Positions 55,792-64,000 of a stretch of 64,000 nt of DNA are shown in pieces. A program made the translations under genes and the position numbers. The first letter of the stretch is position 1. Each line of letters begins with the position of its first letter. The notes beneath the pieces were generated by a model that saw only the letters and a list, made by a program, of their open reading frames with translations, had not been told where the DNA came from and made no database searches. Source of the stretch: Leeuwenhoekiella aestuarii. Lineage in GTDB: Bacteria; Bacteroidota; Bacteroidia; Flavobacteriales; Flavobacteriaceae. Location of the stretch: NCBI RefSeq assembly GCF_004104055.1, contig NZ_QOVJ01000007.1, forward strand, positions 62,001 to 126,000, written 5' to 3'.

Positions 55792-58700
55792 TTAGGCTTT
55801 GATTTTGAAGATGGTTAGGGGCCTGTTATTATTGGCTATCAATAAATAGCTTTCGTTGCCTATATTCATCTGCTTCATATGCTTTGCATTGAGGTCATTA
55901 TAAAAACTGATGTCTTTATACGGCTTCAACCCACCTTTTGAATCTCCCAGCAATACGTAGCCCACGTTTGAATCGTATTTAACCGTTTCTACTTCAGCTT
56001 CGTGAATAGCGCCTATTCCAACAACATCCAGGTGACCATCTTTATTTATATCACTAAATGCAAACGACATCGTTGGCCCCAGCTGCGCGACAACCGGCAG
56101 GTGTTTAATTCTAAAATCACCATTCCCTAAATTTTCCAAATAAACCGACTCAAATTCGGTAGCTTGTTTGTGATACGAATTAGCAATCTGCTCGCTGCCG
56201 TAAATATCAGTTAGTGTAGAATTGGCAAACTCCTTATAGGTTTTGATTTTTTCGCTTACAAAAGAATTCTGCATCGTAGAACATTCTTTACCGCGAACGG
56301 GCACCAGACTGCCTTTGTACACCTTACTCAAAATCATATCGTAATTGGCATCTCCGTCAAAATTGTTACCGTAGATATGCAGCGGCTTTTCTGAGGAGGG
56401 ATGAAACTTATTATTTGCACCCAGGTTTCCTACGAAATAATCCAGATCCCCATCCTGGTCAAAATCAATTTCAGCAATGCTATTCCACCAGCCGAATGTC
56501 TCTTTTAACGCTTCTATTTCTGAAGGCTGAAAGCTTCCGTTTTGATTCTCAAAGACCGTAATGGGCATCCACTCCCCTGCTACCAACAAATCGGGATCGC
56601 CGTCCCCGTCGTAATCAGACAAAAGCAGGTCATTGATCAATCCCGCTTCAGCAAAATCTGGTGCAACCGTTTTGGTAACATCTACAAATTTTCCACTTTG
56701 GTTTTCTAAAATATAAGAGCGTGGAGACAACGGGTATTTACCGGGAACAATTCTTCCTCCTACAATTAAATCCAAATCACCGTCCTGATCGTAATCTAAA
56801 GAAACAACCGCTTTAGATCCTGTTAGCATTTTTGGCAAAGCCGAAGAAGCGCTAAAACTTCCCGTACCATCATTCAGATAGAGCCGGTCTTGTAGTTTGC
56901 TATCATTTTCCGCAAGCTCATAACCGCTGCTGGCGACATATAAATCCAAATCCCCATCCCCGTCTGCATCAAAAAAATGCGCTCCATTATCTTCATAGGC
57001 TTTATCTGACTCAAAAGCGGCTTGTGGAATTTGTTCAAATTTTCCATCCTTTTGCTGAATGAACAACTGAGCTGCCTGGCCGGAACCACCACCCAGAAAT
57101 ACGTCTTCAAGTCCGTCATTATTTACATCTGCCACTTCAAAAGCCGGACCTTGCTGCGATTGTTTTTGCGGTAATAATACCTGCCGTGAAAAATCATTAA
57201 AATCATTTTCTTCATGCGCATAGGCCAAACCAAGCTCTCGCGGATCTATACGTTCGAAATGTTCTGGACGTTCATTAGGCGTTTCAACTGAATTTGTGGC
57301 TTCAGCCTCAGATAAGCTGAGGATTTGATTGGCCTGAATATTTTCTAAAACCGAAACTTTCCCGGTATTCCAAACCACTTCTATTTTTGAGATTTGCTCT
57401 TCTTCTCCTACGCCAAAATTCAAAACCGGGGAAACGGAAGATTGATATCCCCGCGATAAGTAGAGTTCCTGATACTGCTGTGTGCTATCTGTAAACACTT
57501 TTACCTTAGAACCTATTGCCAGTGGATTTTTGGCATCGCCCTTGAGCTTAAGACTTATGTAATTTGCGGTGGAATTGTTGCGGTAAATACCAGCCTCATC
57601 CTCCAGATTGTTTACTACCAGATCCAGATCACCATCGTTATCTAAATCCCCGTAAGCAACCCCATTTGAATTCACCGCCTGAGTAAAACCCCAGTCCTCG
57701 ATCACTTTTTTAAAGGAAAGGTCTTTGTTGTTTTTAAAAGCATAATTCTGAAGCTTGTCTGAAGGCATTTCCTTGAGAATGCTGTCAATAGGCATTTGCT
57801 CCAGCGAACCCTCGTTGGCATCGAGAAACCTGCCAAAATCCTGATTGGCAATCTCGCGTTTAATTCCGTTTGTGATGAAAATATCTTTAAAGCCATCGCC
57901 GTCAAAATCGGCAATGAGTGGCGCCCAGCTCCAGTCGGTTTTTGACACTCCGGAAACCTGAGCGATATCGGTAAAATACCCATTCCCGTTGTTCAAATTA
58001 AGAACGTTGGACATATACGGGTAATGGAAGCCGGCCTCAACAATCCACCAGAATCCTTCGGTGTTCATACTGGCCATATTTTGCTTTCCACGCTGATGAT
58101 CTTCCGCAGACATATCTAAAACCAGTAAATCGGGTAAAAAGTCGTTGTTGATATCGGCAAAATCTGAGCCCATACTGCTGTACGAGATGTGCTTCATTTT
58201 GGTATTGAGGTCATTAGCAAACGTCCCGTTTTTATTGTTGATGTACAGCTTATCGGGCGTGATGAAGTCGTTAGCCACAAAAATATCGGGCCAGCCGTCA
58301 TTATTAAAATCTCCGATAGAAGCACTCAAACTGAATTCTTTGTTGATTAAACCGCTACCCGGAGTTACATCGGTAAAACTTTTGCCGTCATTGCGGTACA
58401 GGTGATCTGAAGTTTGCGGGTAAAATTGCTCGTCGTTGACAATGGCATTGAGGTCAACCGAATTTAAAAAGTCATCGCGATGGTTGATCAAATACATATC
58501 AAGATCGCCATCCTGATCATAATCCAGAAAATACACCTGAATTGAAAAACCATCGTCAGCCAGGCCCCATTTGGCAGCTTCTTCGGTAAAGGTGCCGTCT
58601 TTTTGATTGATATACAGCTTGTTTCGGCGTTCTAAACTGTTATCCAGAGAAGCCGATTTACAGACGTAAATATCCAGCCAGCCATCAGCATTAATATCGA

Positions 58701-59079
58701 TCATCGTGACCCCTGTCGTCCAGCCTTCGGCATCTGCCACACCGGCTGCTTCAGTAATATCGTCAAATTTAAAATCTCCTTTATTCAGGTAAAGCTTATT
58801 CGAATTTTGGTTTGAAGTGAAATACACATCTTCCAAACCATCATTATTTACGTCACCTATAGCTACACCGCCTCCATTATACATATCGTAATAATTAAGA
58901 ATGTTGAAAGCCGCCGTTTCGGTCACGGTATTTTTAAAATGAATCCCGGAGTCTTCATTTGAGATTTCGGTAAAAAGCGTTTCAGCCGTGCTCGTCTTTT
59001 TCTGAAAACCCGAGTCATTACAGGAGTACATTGTCCCTGCAAACGCAACCACAACAAAAAAATAAGTCAAGCGCATCAT
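55792..59079 (-). CDS. FG-GAP/VCBS repeat protein with ASPIC/UnbV domain (CRTAC1-like)
   Basis: A 1095-residue exported protein with signal peptide and SCND lipobox-like sequence. It has many FG-GAP/VCBS repeats with Ca-binding DxDxDG loops (DYDQDGDLD, DFDGDGFKD, DADGDGDLD), an ASPIC/UnbV module in the middle (about 510-590, NYISLKLKGDAKNPLAIGSKVKV, GYQSSVSPVLNFGVGEEEQISKIEVVW) and a second set of repeats. Such proteins are common in Bacteroidota glycan loci; a surface binding or scaffold role is inferred. It lies 30 bp downstream of the acetylesterase gene. Confidence 0.87.
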   Translation of the reverse strand: MMRLTYFFVVVAFAGTMYSCNDSGFQKKTSTAETLFTEISNEDSGIHFKNTVTETAAFNILNYYDMYNGGGVAIGDVNNDGLEDVYFTSNQNSNKLYLNKGDFKFDDITEAAGVADAEGWTTGVTMIDINADGWLDIYVCKSASLDNSLERRNKLYINQKDGTFTEEAAKWGLADDGFSIQVYFLDYDQDGDLDMYLINHRDDFLNSVDLNAIVNDEQFYPQTSDHLYRNDGKSFTDVTPGSGLINKEFSLSASIGDFNNDGWPDIFVANDFITPDKLYINNKNGTFANDLNTKMKHISYSSMGSDFADINNDFLPDLLVLDMSAEDHQRGKQNMASMNTEGFWWIVEAGFHYPYMSNVLNLNNGNGYFTDIAQVSGVSKTDWSWAPLIADFDGDGFKDIFITNGIKREIANQDFGRFLDANEGSLEQMPIDSILKEMPSDKLQNYAFKNNKDLSFKKVIEDWGFTQAVNSNGVAYGDLDNDGDLDLVVNNLEDEAGIYRNNSTANYISLKLKGDAKNPLAIGSKVKVFTDSTQQYQELYLSRGYQSSVSPVLNFGVGEEEQISKIEVVWNTGKVSVLENIQANQILSLSEAEATNSVETPNERPEHFERIDPRELGLAYAHEENDFNDFSRQVLLPQKQSQQGPAFEVADVNNDGLEDVFLGGGSGQAAQLFIQQKDGKFEQIPQAAFESDKAYEDNGAHFFDADGDGDLDLYVASSGYELAENDSKLQDRLYLNDGTGSFSASSALPKMLTGSKAVVSLDYDQDGDLDLIVGGRIVPGKYPLSPRSYILENQSGKFVDVTKTVAPDFAEAGLINDLLLSDYDGDGDPDLLVAGEWMPITVFENQNGSFQPSEIEALKETFGWWNSIAEIDFDQDGDLDYFVGNLGANNKFHPSSEKPLHIYGNNFDGDANYDMILSKVYKGSLVPVRGKECSTMQNSFVSEKIKTYKEFANSTLTDIYGSEQIANSYHKQATEFESVYLENLGNGDFRIKHLPVVAQLGPTMSFAFSDINKDGHLDVVGIGAIHEAEVETVKYDSNVGYVLLGDSKGGLKPYKDISFYNDLNAKHMKQMNIGNESYLLIANNNRPLTIFKIKA

Positions 59080-59109
59080 AAAATATTCAATTAATGGGTT
59101 TTGTGCGAG

Positions 59110-61062
59110 TTATAACTCAATTCTAAAAGGTGAAGCCGGTAGACCTTCCTTATTGTATAAATTGGGATTATCAGGGTTGTCGGCCCAGGCATAGCGTAAA
59201 TATTTTGGTTCGGGGATTTCATCGCTCCAAACGATAACGCGGTCGCCTTCAATTTTTGCATGCGCCCGCACAAATTTACCGTCTTCCCCTGCCAGCGCAA
59301 ATTCGCTCAGAGGTTCGCCATCATTACTTACCAGACCACTTCCTGTATGTTCAAAATTCAAAATCACTTTACCATCTTCAACGGTAGCGTTTTCATAAAT
59401 AGGCCCTGAATACACTAAATCTTCATCATAGGCCAACTTCAATCCGGCAAGGGCCATACGCTCCCCCACGTCTTTTTTATTGTCCGGGTGAATGTCATTC
59501 CATTCGCCCAAATCAATATTTACCGTCATCGCCGTATTGGAATTCTGTAAAGCTTTAAGTTGCGACTCCCTCAATTCGGCCCAACTGCTTTCTTCCGGTA
59601 AATAGGAAACATCCATAAAATTAGGCAACTGTGCATATATAAAAGGTGCTTCGGGCTGCTGCAAAACACTGCGCAAGCCTGAAATTAAAGCCATCATATA
59701 TTCATCGTAAGCTTGAGGATTACCCGTGTTGCTTTCGCCCTGATACCACAAAATACCTTTGACCGGTAATTGCACATAAGGCGCTATCATCCCGTTGTAT
59801 AAGGCAGCAGGCTCATTTTGTGGATTAATGCGACGCACCGGTTCTCCCATTAAGTTATTTCGCGAACGAACAAAAGGTTTAAACACCTCACCTACTTTAT
59901 ACTGCCAGTAGCCTTTAAGGTCAACAGTATCCTGCCCGGTAAAAATATAATAGGGTTTATCAGGAACAAAACCTCCCTTGCCATTATAATTGGTGACTTT
60001 GATCGTAAACGTATTCTTTCCGGGCTTTAATAAAGTATCCGGCACATCATAGCGGCGTTGCGGGTATTGATAGGTTTTATTCCCCACCAATACGCTATTG
60101 ATATACACTTCGTCAGCATCTACAATACGCCCCATAAACAGTCGGGCTTTTTTGCCGACCATAGACTTTGGGATTTCTACTTCTCTGCGATACCAGACGA
60201 CGCCGTTTAGATCCTTAATTCCCTGATCTTCCCAGTAACCCGGAATATTAATTCGTCTCCAGTTTTTAGGTTCAAAATTTACATCATACCAGGGAAGCGC
60301 TCCTGTCAAACCCTTATCCCTGATTTCTTTAGGGCCGGAATTAACGGGTTGAAATTGCTTCTGGCGGTTTATAAACGCAGTATCTTTATTTTCTTCAATG
60401 ATCTCAAGTTTTTCAGGAAAATTGGTATAGCCTTCTTCGGGAATCCAGGCTTCAATGGGAGTACCCCCCACACTGGCATTGATTAACCCAATTGGAATCT
60501 GGTATTTCTCATAGATTTTTTTAGCAAAGAAATAAGCTACCGCTGAAAAAGGGCGGACTTCCTCCCCCACAGCTTTTTGCCATTCACCTCCGGTAAGATC
60601 TTCCTCAGGACCGGACAAAACAGGAGTGGTAGGAACTTTGAAATGTCTGATGTTGGGATTATTTGCAGTAGCAATTTCTTCCGCGTAGCGCACATCGTGA
60701 ATATCAAGCTGATGCACCATATTAGACTGGCCGGTACACAACCACACGTCTCCAATTAAAATATCATCAATTTCGAGCTGGTTATTACCCGAAATACGCA
60801 TTTGAAAAGGTCCGCCTGCTTTCATTTCAGGGAGTTCTATGCTCCATTTTCCATCTTTAGCAGTGGTGGTTTTATACTGCTTTCCTTTAAACGAAAGTGT
60901 GATTTTTTCGCCGGGATCTGCCCAGCCCCAAACCGGCACTCTAGCATCCCGCTGCAACACCATCCCGTCACTTATTAAAACAGGTAATTTTACTTCAGCC
61001 TGTACCGAAAGACTCAAGCATAAAATAAAAAAGGTGATGCCGGTTATTCTTTTAAACTTCAT
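59110..61062 (-). CDS. SIAE-type carbohydrate acetylesterase (CE20-like) with inserted jelly-roll
   Basis: 650 residues with signal peptide. The SGNH-type esterase core has the nucleophile motif CTGQSNM (Ser113), GVGGTPIEAW-like SVGGTPIEAW, GILWYQGESNT and a C-terminal Asp-x-x-His region (WNDIHPDNK). A GH2-like sugar-binding jelly-roll is inserted (about 265-375, WRRINIPGYWEDQGI... VVWYRREVEIPKSMVGKKARLFMGRIVDADEVYINSVLVG). This layout is known from sialate O-acetylesterase relatives, including plant-glycan esterases (CE20) working with xyloglucan enzymes. Deacetylation of xyloglucan or xylan is inferred from the GH31 and GH3 neighbours. It follows the GH3 gene by 7 bp. Confidence 0.88.
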   Translation of the reverse strand: MKFKRITGITFFILCLSLSVQAEVKLPVLISDGMVLQRDARVPVWGWADPGEKITLSFKGKQYKTTTAKDGKWSIELPEMKAGGPFQMRISGNNQLEIDDILIGDVWLCTGQSNMVHQLDIHDVRYAEEIATANNPNIRHFKVPTTPVLSGPEEDLTGGEWQKAVGEEVRPFSAVAYFFAKKIYEKYQIPIGLINASVGGTPIEAWIPEEGYTNFPEKLEIIEENKDTAFINRQKQFQPVNSGPKEIRDKGLTGALPWYDVNFEPKNWRRINIPGYWEDQGIKDLNGVVWYRREVEIPKSMVGKKARLFMGRIVDADEVYINSVLVGNKTYQYPQRRYDVPDTLLKPGKNTFTIKVTNYNGKGGFVPDKPYYIFTGQDTVDLKGYWQYKVGEVFKPFVRSRNNLMGEPVRRINPQNEPAALYNGMIAPYVQLPVKGILWYQGESNTGNPQAYDEYMMALISGLRSVLQQPEAPFIYAQLPNFMDVSYLPEESSWAELRESQLKALQNSNTAMTVNIDLGEWNDIHPDNKKDVGERMALAGLKLAYDEDLVYSGPIYENATVEDGKVILNFEHTGSGLVSNDGEPLSEFALAGEDGKFVRAHAKIEGDRVIVWSDEIPEPKYLRYAWADNPDNPNLYNKEGLPASPFRIEL

Positions 61063-61069
61063 GTGTTTT

Positions 61070-63337
61070 TTAGTTTACTGCAAATTCTACTTCAGCCATT
61101 TTAGAAGCCCCTAATGTCTCACTGCGTTTCATAGGGCTTGATCCCCCTACATATAGTCTGAATTTACCGGGTTCAATAATTTTAGACCCGTCTTCCTGAA
61201 CAACCTGAAAACTTTCAGGCTTAATCTCAAATGTAACTTTTTCAGAAGCACCGGGTTCTAGTGTAACACGGCGGGTATTTATAAATTGAGAATTCGGCAC
61301 GCGTACCGAAGCTTCCAAATCAGAAATATAAACCTGCACCACTTCGTCTGACTTTATTTTTCCGTTATTCTTAACGGTTACCTCGAGACTTACAGACTCT
61401 TCTGCAGAAAGTTCTGTCTTATCAAGAGTAGCGTCGCTGTATTCAAATTGGGTATAGCTAAGTCCAAATCCAAACGGATACATCGGCTCTTCATTCATAT
61501 ATTTATACGTGCGGCCTTCCATAGAATAATCATCATAAGCAGGCAACTGATCTAAAGATTTTGGAAACGTAATAGGTAATCTACCGGATGGTGAAACATC
61601 GCCAAAAAGTACATCTGCAATTGCAGTACCTCCTTCTTCACCGGGATACCATACATAAAGCACGGCATCTGCCAGTTCCTGAACTTTGGAAAGATCTACC
61701 GGACTTCCACCGGTTACAATGGCAATAAGTGGTTTGCGATCTTCGGGGTTTCTATCTGCCATCGCTCTTAGATCTTCCAGATATTGAATTTGATTAGGTG
61801 GTAAACCATAGTCTAAACGATCACCCGCAGTATCTGAATCTATAGAGTCACCCTCTTCGCCCTGAAGCGTACTTGAAAGACCCAAAACCACCAGCGTCAC
61901 ATCGCTGTTCGCGGCATTACCGGTCGCATAATTAATGGGATTTCTCGAGTCTTTATTCAACATCGCGCCCTGGCGGTATTGCAACTGACTCGTGGGACTG
62001 ATTGCTGCGCTGATACCTTCTAAAATGGTAACCATATTAGAGTTTACGCCGTAATAATTGCCTAAAAGCACTTCGGTACTTGTAGCATTAGGTCCGGTAA
62101 GAAAATATTTGGGAAGGTCTTTCTTTAGCGGAAGAATTCCGTCATTTTTTAAAAGCACGATGCTTTTTTGAGCAGATTCGCGTGCCAAAGCACGGTGTTC
62201 GTCATTATTTACTACATCAAGCGAAAGCGAATCGTATTTGTTGCTTCCTCTTGGGTCTAATAGTCCCAGCTTGAAACGTGTCTTGAGCAAGAGCGCTAAC
62301 TGCTCATCTATTTCCGCTTCGGTGATCAGGCCCTGCTGAACAGCTTCAGGCAATGCACTATACGTGTCACCACAGTTTAAACTTACTCCGCTTTTTACTG
62401 CCATAGCCGCAGCACCGGCTTTAGAAGGCGCGGTACCGTGCCCACCCTGACCTTTTGCTAAATATAAATCTACTAAAGCCGCACAATCGCTCAGAATGTG
62501 TCCATCAAAATTCCAATTTTTTCGCAATACCTCATCCAGTAAATACTTATTCGTACAGCAGGGTTCACCATTAGTACTGTTGTAAGCGCACATTACAGCT
62601 TCAACATTTTCATTTACCAGCGCTTCAAAAGCCGGTAAATAGGTTTCGTATATATCTTTTAAGCTTGCCGTAGCATTAAATTCATGACGCAATTGTTCAG
62701 GGCCGCTGTGTACAGCGAAGTGTTTGGCGCAGGCAGCAGTTTTCAAATGGTCAGGATCATCGCCTTGCAGGCCTTTGACAAAAGCAACTCCTATTAAAGA
62801 CATTAAATACGGATCTTCACCGTAGGTCTCCTGTCCTCTCCCCCAACGCGGATCTCTAAATATGTTGATATTGGGTGTCCAGAAACTCAGACCATTATAT
62901 CGATTGTATAATCCTTTTTCACTGGTTGCATTATATAAGGCCCGTGCCTCGTCTGATATTGCATTGGAGATACGATAAGCCAGATCTGCATCAAAGGTGG
63001 CTCCTATTCCTATCGCCTGAGGAAAAACCGTAGCTGCAGAAGCCCTTCCAACCCCGTGAAGCGCCTCATTCCAATAATCGTAAGGCGGAATATTTAAACG
63101 CTCTATAGCCGGAGTACTATTCATCATCTGAGCTGCTTTTTCTTCAAGAGATAATCTCGAAATCAAATCGGCTACGCGCTCATCTACAGATAAAGAAGTA
63201 TCATAAAAAGGAAAGTCAGGGTTTGATATTTCCTCCTTTTCAATCGTTTGCGATGACCTGTTTTGATCAGTATTACAAGACAGGATAATCAGACACATAA
63301 TTAGAAGAGCCGCACGATAGGAAGAAAAATAACTCAT
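61070..63337 (-). CDS. GH3 beta-xylosidase-type lipoprotein
   Basis: 755 residues, lipoprotein signal with lipobox ILSC (Cys21). The GH3 sequence is of the plant-type xylan beta-xylosidase / arabinofuranosidase branch: YDYWNEALHGVGRA, FWTPNINIFRDPRWGRGQETYGEDP, KHFAVHSGPE and nucleophile Asp284 in ILSDCAAL. The C-terminal fibronectin-like domain follows (PLYPFGFGLSYTQFEYS-like YPFGFGLSYTQFEY, then SLEVTVKNNGKIKSDEVVQVYI). It heads the minus-strand cluster and has a LacI-like operator 47 bp upstream. Substrate xylo-oligosaccharide is likely; beta-glucosidase is the alternative. Confidence 0.92.
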   Translation of the reverse strand: MSYFSSYRAALLIMCLIILSCNTDQNRSSQTIEKEEISNPDFPFYDTSLSVDERVADLISRLSLEEKAAQMMNSTPAIERLNIPPYDYWNEALHGVGRASAATVFPQAIGIGATFDADLAYRISNAISDEARALYNATSEKGLYNRYNGLSFWTPNINIFRDPRWGRGQETYGEDPYLMSLIGVAFVKGLQGDDPDHLKTAACAKHFAVHSGPEQLRHEFNATASLKDIYETYLPAFEALVNENVEAVMCAYNSTNGEPCCTNKYLLDEVLRKNWNFDGHILSDCAALVDLYLAKGQGGHGTAPSKAGAAAMAVKSGVSLNCGDTYSALPEAVQQGLITEAEIDEQLALLLKTRFKLGLLDPRGSNKYDSLSLDVVNNDEHRALARESAQKSIVLLKNDGILPLKKDLPKYFLTGPNATSTEVLLGNYYGVNSNMVTILEGISAAISPTSQLQYRQGAMLNKDSRNPINYATGNAANSDVTLVVLGLSSTLQGEEGDSIDSDTAGDRLDYGLPPNQIQYLEDLRAMADRNPEDRKPLIAIVTGGSPVDLSKVQELADAVLYVWYPGEEGGTAIADVLFGDVSPSGRLPITFPKSLDQLPAYDDYSMEGRTYKYMNEEPMYPFGFGLSYTQFEYSDATLDKTELSAEESVSLEVTVKNNGKIKSDEVVQVYISDLEASVRVPNSQFINTRRVTLEPGASEKVTFEIKPESFQVVQEDGSKIIEPGKFRLYVGGSSPMKRSETLGASKMAEVEFAVN

Positions 63338-63383
63338 AGATATTAAAATTTAAAGTGAAAGAAGGAAATGATGTTTAAAGCAT

Positions 63384-63400
63384 TTACGCAATCGGTTGCA
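63384..63400. promoter_or_regulatory. LacI-like operator upstream of the GH3 gene
   Basis: TTACGCAATCGGTTGCA contains the dyad GCAAyCGrTTGC with central CG, the hallmark of LacI-family operators. It starts 47 bp before the GH3 start, and the adjoining TTTG on the minus strand (63399-63402) could be its -33 box. Confidence 0.6.
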
Positions 63401-63700
63401 AACTAAAAATAATTTAGCATTTTACCACCATTTTTGAGAACATAATATTATCTAAAGAGAAAATTATCATCTTATCAATTTTAACTAGCACTATTAAATC
63501 GTTTAAAAATTTAGCTTCTATAGTGTAGATCAAACACTTTAAATCGTAAAAATTTACCAATCTGAGAACTAGTTCTAATAAATAAAAAGTGGTTAACACC
63601 TAATTCTTTATTGAATTTAAGAATAAACAAACTTTATAAAATACTGAAAATCAAAATTTTATTAATTTTATATAAATCCTAAAAAATATTAACACAAAAT

Positions 63701-63717
63701 TTACGCAATCGGTTGTG
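63701..63717. promoter_or_regulatory. LacI-like operator overlapping the promoter of the right-edge gene
   Basis: TTACGCAATCGGTTGTG is identical to the site at 63384 over the first 15 bases. It overlaps the proposed -33 box of the plus-strand gene. Confidence 0.6.
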
Positions 63718-63743
63718 TGGTACGTGAGATTTATATACATTTG
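63712..63743 (+). promoter_or_regulatory. Promoter of the right-edge gene
   Basis: GTTG (63712-63715) is followed after 20 bp by TACATTTG (63736-63743), a full match to the -7 consensus TAnnTTTG. Transcription would start near 63750, giving a leader of about 185 bases. Confidence 0.55.
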
Positions 63744-63822
63744 AAAATAATGCATATAGTACTAAAGACAATAACTGTCCTTATTACATTTTATTTTTCT
63801 TAATTATTCCAAATTATACTAA

Positions 63823-63839
63823 TAGCGAAATCGATTGAG
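63823..63839. promoter_or_regulatory. Third LacI-like operator, in the leader of the right-edge gene
   Basis: TAGCGAAATCGATTGAG shares TAGCGAAATCG with the pckA site and TCGATTGAG with the site at 755. It lies about 80 bp downstream of the proposed transcription start, where a bound repressor could act as a roadblock. Confidence 0.52.
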
Positions 63840-63935
63840 TTTAAATTAAATGTTAATATTTTCTGAAGTATTGTATACAGAAACATCAATTCAAATTAAC
63901 TCAAATGACTAATTAATTCAATCAAACTAAGTTTT

Positions 63936-64000
63936 ATGGAAAGCATTTTACTTTTTCAGAAGAAAACGCTCAGGTATCTTGGGCTGTTCTTCTTAAGTGT
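63936..64000 (+). CDS. Start of an exported protein, probably a TonB-dependent receptor
   Basis: Only 21 codons are in the window: MESILLFQKKTLRYLGLFFLS, a basic then hydrophobic run that looks like a signal peptide. Its position, divergent from the GH3/SIAE/GH31 cluster and behind two operators, suggests the SusC-like transporter of this locus; that is inference. The reading frame continues past the right edge. Confidence 0.5.
   Translation, partial: MESILLFQKKTLRYLGLFFLS

Larger units (their letters stand above)
63338..63935. other. 598-bp divergent control region of the second glycan locus
   Basis: No gene is visible. It holds three copies of the shared palindromic motif and a good promoter for the plus-strand gene at 63936. 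The rest is A/T rich. Confidence 0.6.

Noticed and set aside
1-64000. tRNA, rRNA, tmRNA, CRISPR arrays, insertion sequences
   Set aside because: I looked for clover-leaf stems with CCA ends, spaced direct repeats and transposase motifs on both strands and saw none I could support. A covariance or profile search would be needed to exclude them fully.

Overview
The window is from a Flavobacteriia-type Bacteroidota chromosome, probably a marine polysaccharide degrader. The evidence is the A/T-rich sequence, SusC/SusD pairs, a hybrid two-component system, FecI/FecR-controlled TonB receptors, many lipoproteins with Bacteroidota-style signal peptides, and -33 TTTG / -7 TAnnTTTG promoter elements. 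I recognise no tRNA, rRNA, CRISPR array, insertion sequence or phage. The genus cannot be fixed from the sequence alone.

Layout. (1) 1-12.6 kb is a polysaccharide utilisation locus (PUL): a GH30 enzyme cut by the left edge, a hybrid two-component sensor/regulator, and a minus-strand operon of SusC, SusD and two surface lipoproteins. (2) 13.2-21.5 kb is a molybdenum block: a YdeP-type molybdo-oxidoreductase divergent from an eight-gene molybdenum-cofactor operon (moeA, a ModE-like HTH gene, mobA, moaD, moeB, moaE, a moaC-moaB fusion, moaA), with a near-canonical ModE box in between. (3) 21.5-39.4 kb is mostly housekeeping and small hypothetical genes: amino-acid permease, glycogen synthase, MscS channel, YebC, Crp/Fnr regulator, chorismate enzyme, CsbD, SmpB, a DUF5686 outer-membrane protein, DinB, and a two-component operon. 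(4) 39.6-41.3 kb looks like the remnant of an extracellular contractile injection system. (5) 41.4-52.7 kb holds a sigma/anti-sigma pair, a signalling TonB receptor, two organic-anion transporters, a fluoroacetate-dehalogenase-like hydrolase, a tartrate/D-malate dehydrogenase and PEP carboxykinase. This looks like a catabolic module for a hydroxy-, halo- or epoxy-dicarboxylate. (6) 53.2-64 kb is a second glycan locus (GH31, an FG-GAP/ASPIC protein, a SIAE-type acetylesterase, GH3), likely for xyloglucan or xylan side chains, with the start of another gene at the right edge.

The most interesting structure is regulatory. A palindromic LacI-like motif (core CGATTkCG followed by TAA) recurs in intergenic DNA: upstream of the first PUL's sensor and GH30 gene, twice upstream of its susC, upstream of pckA, and three times around the second glycan locus. 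It suggests one catabolite-type regulator, not encoded here, linking glycan uptake to gluconeogenesis. A second motif, direct TTGT repeats 22 bp apart, lies upstream of both the hybrid sensor and susC and may be the sensor's own operator.
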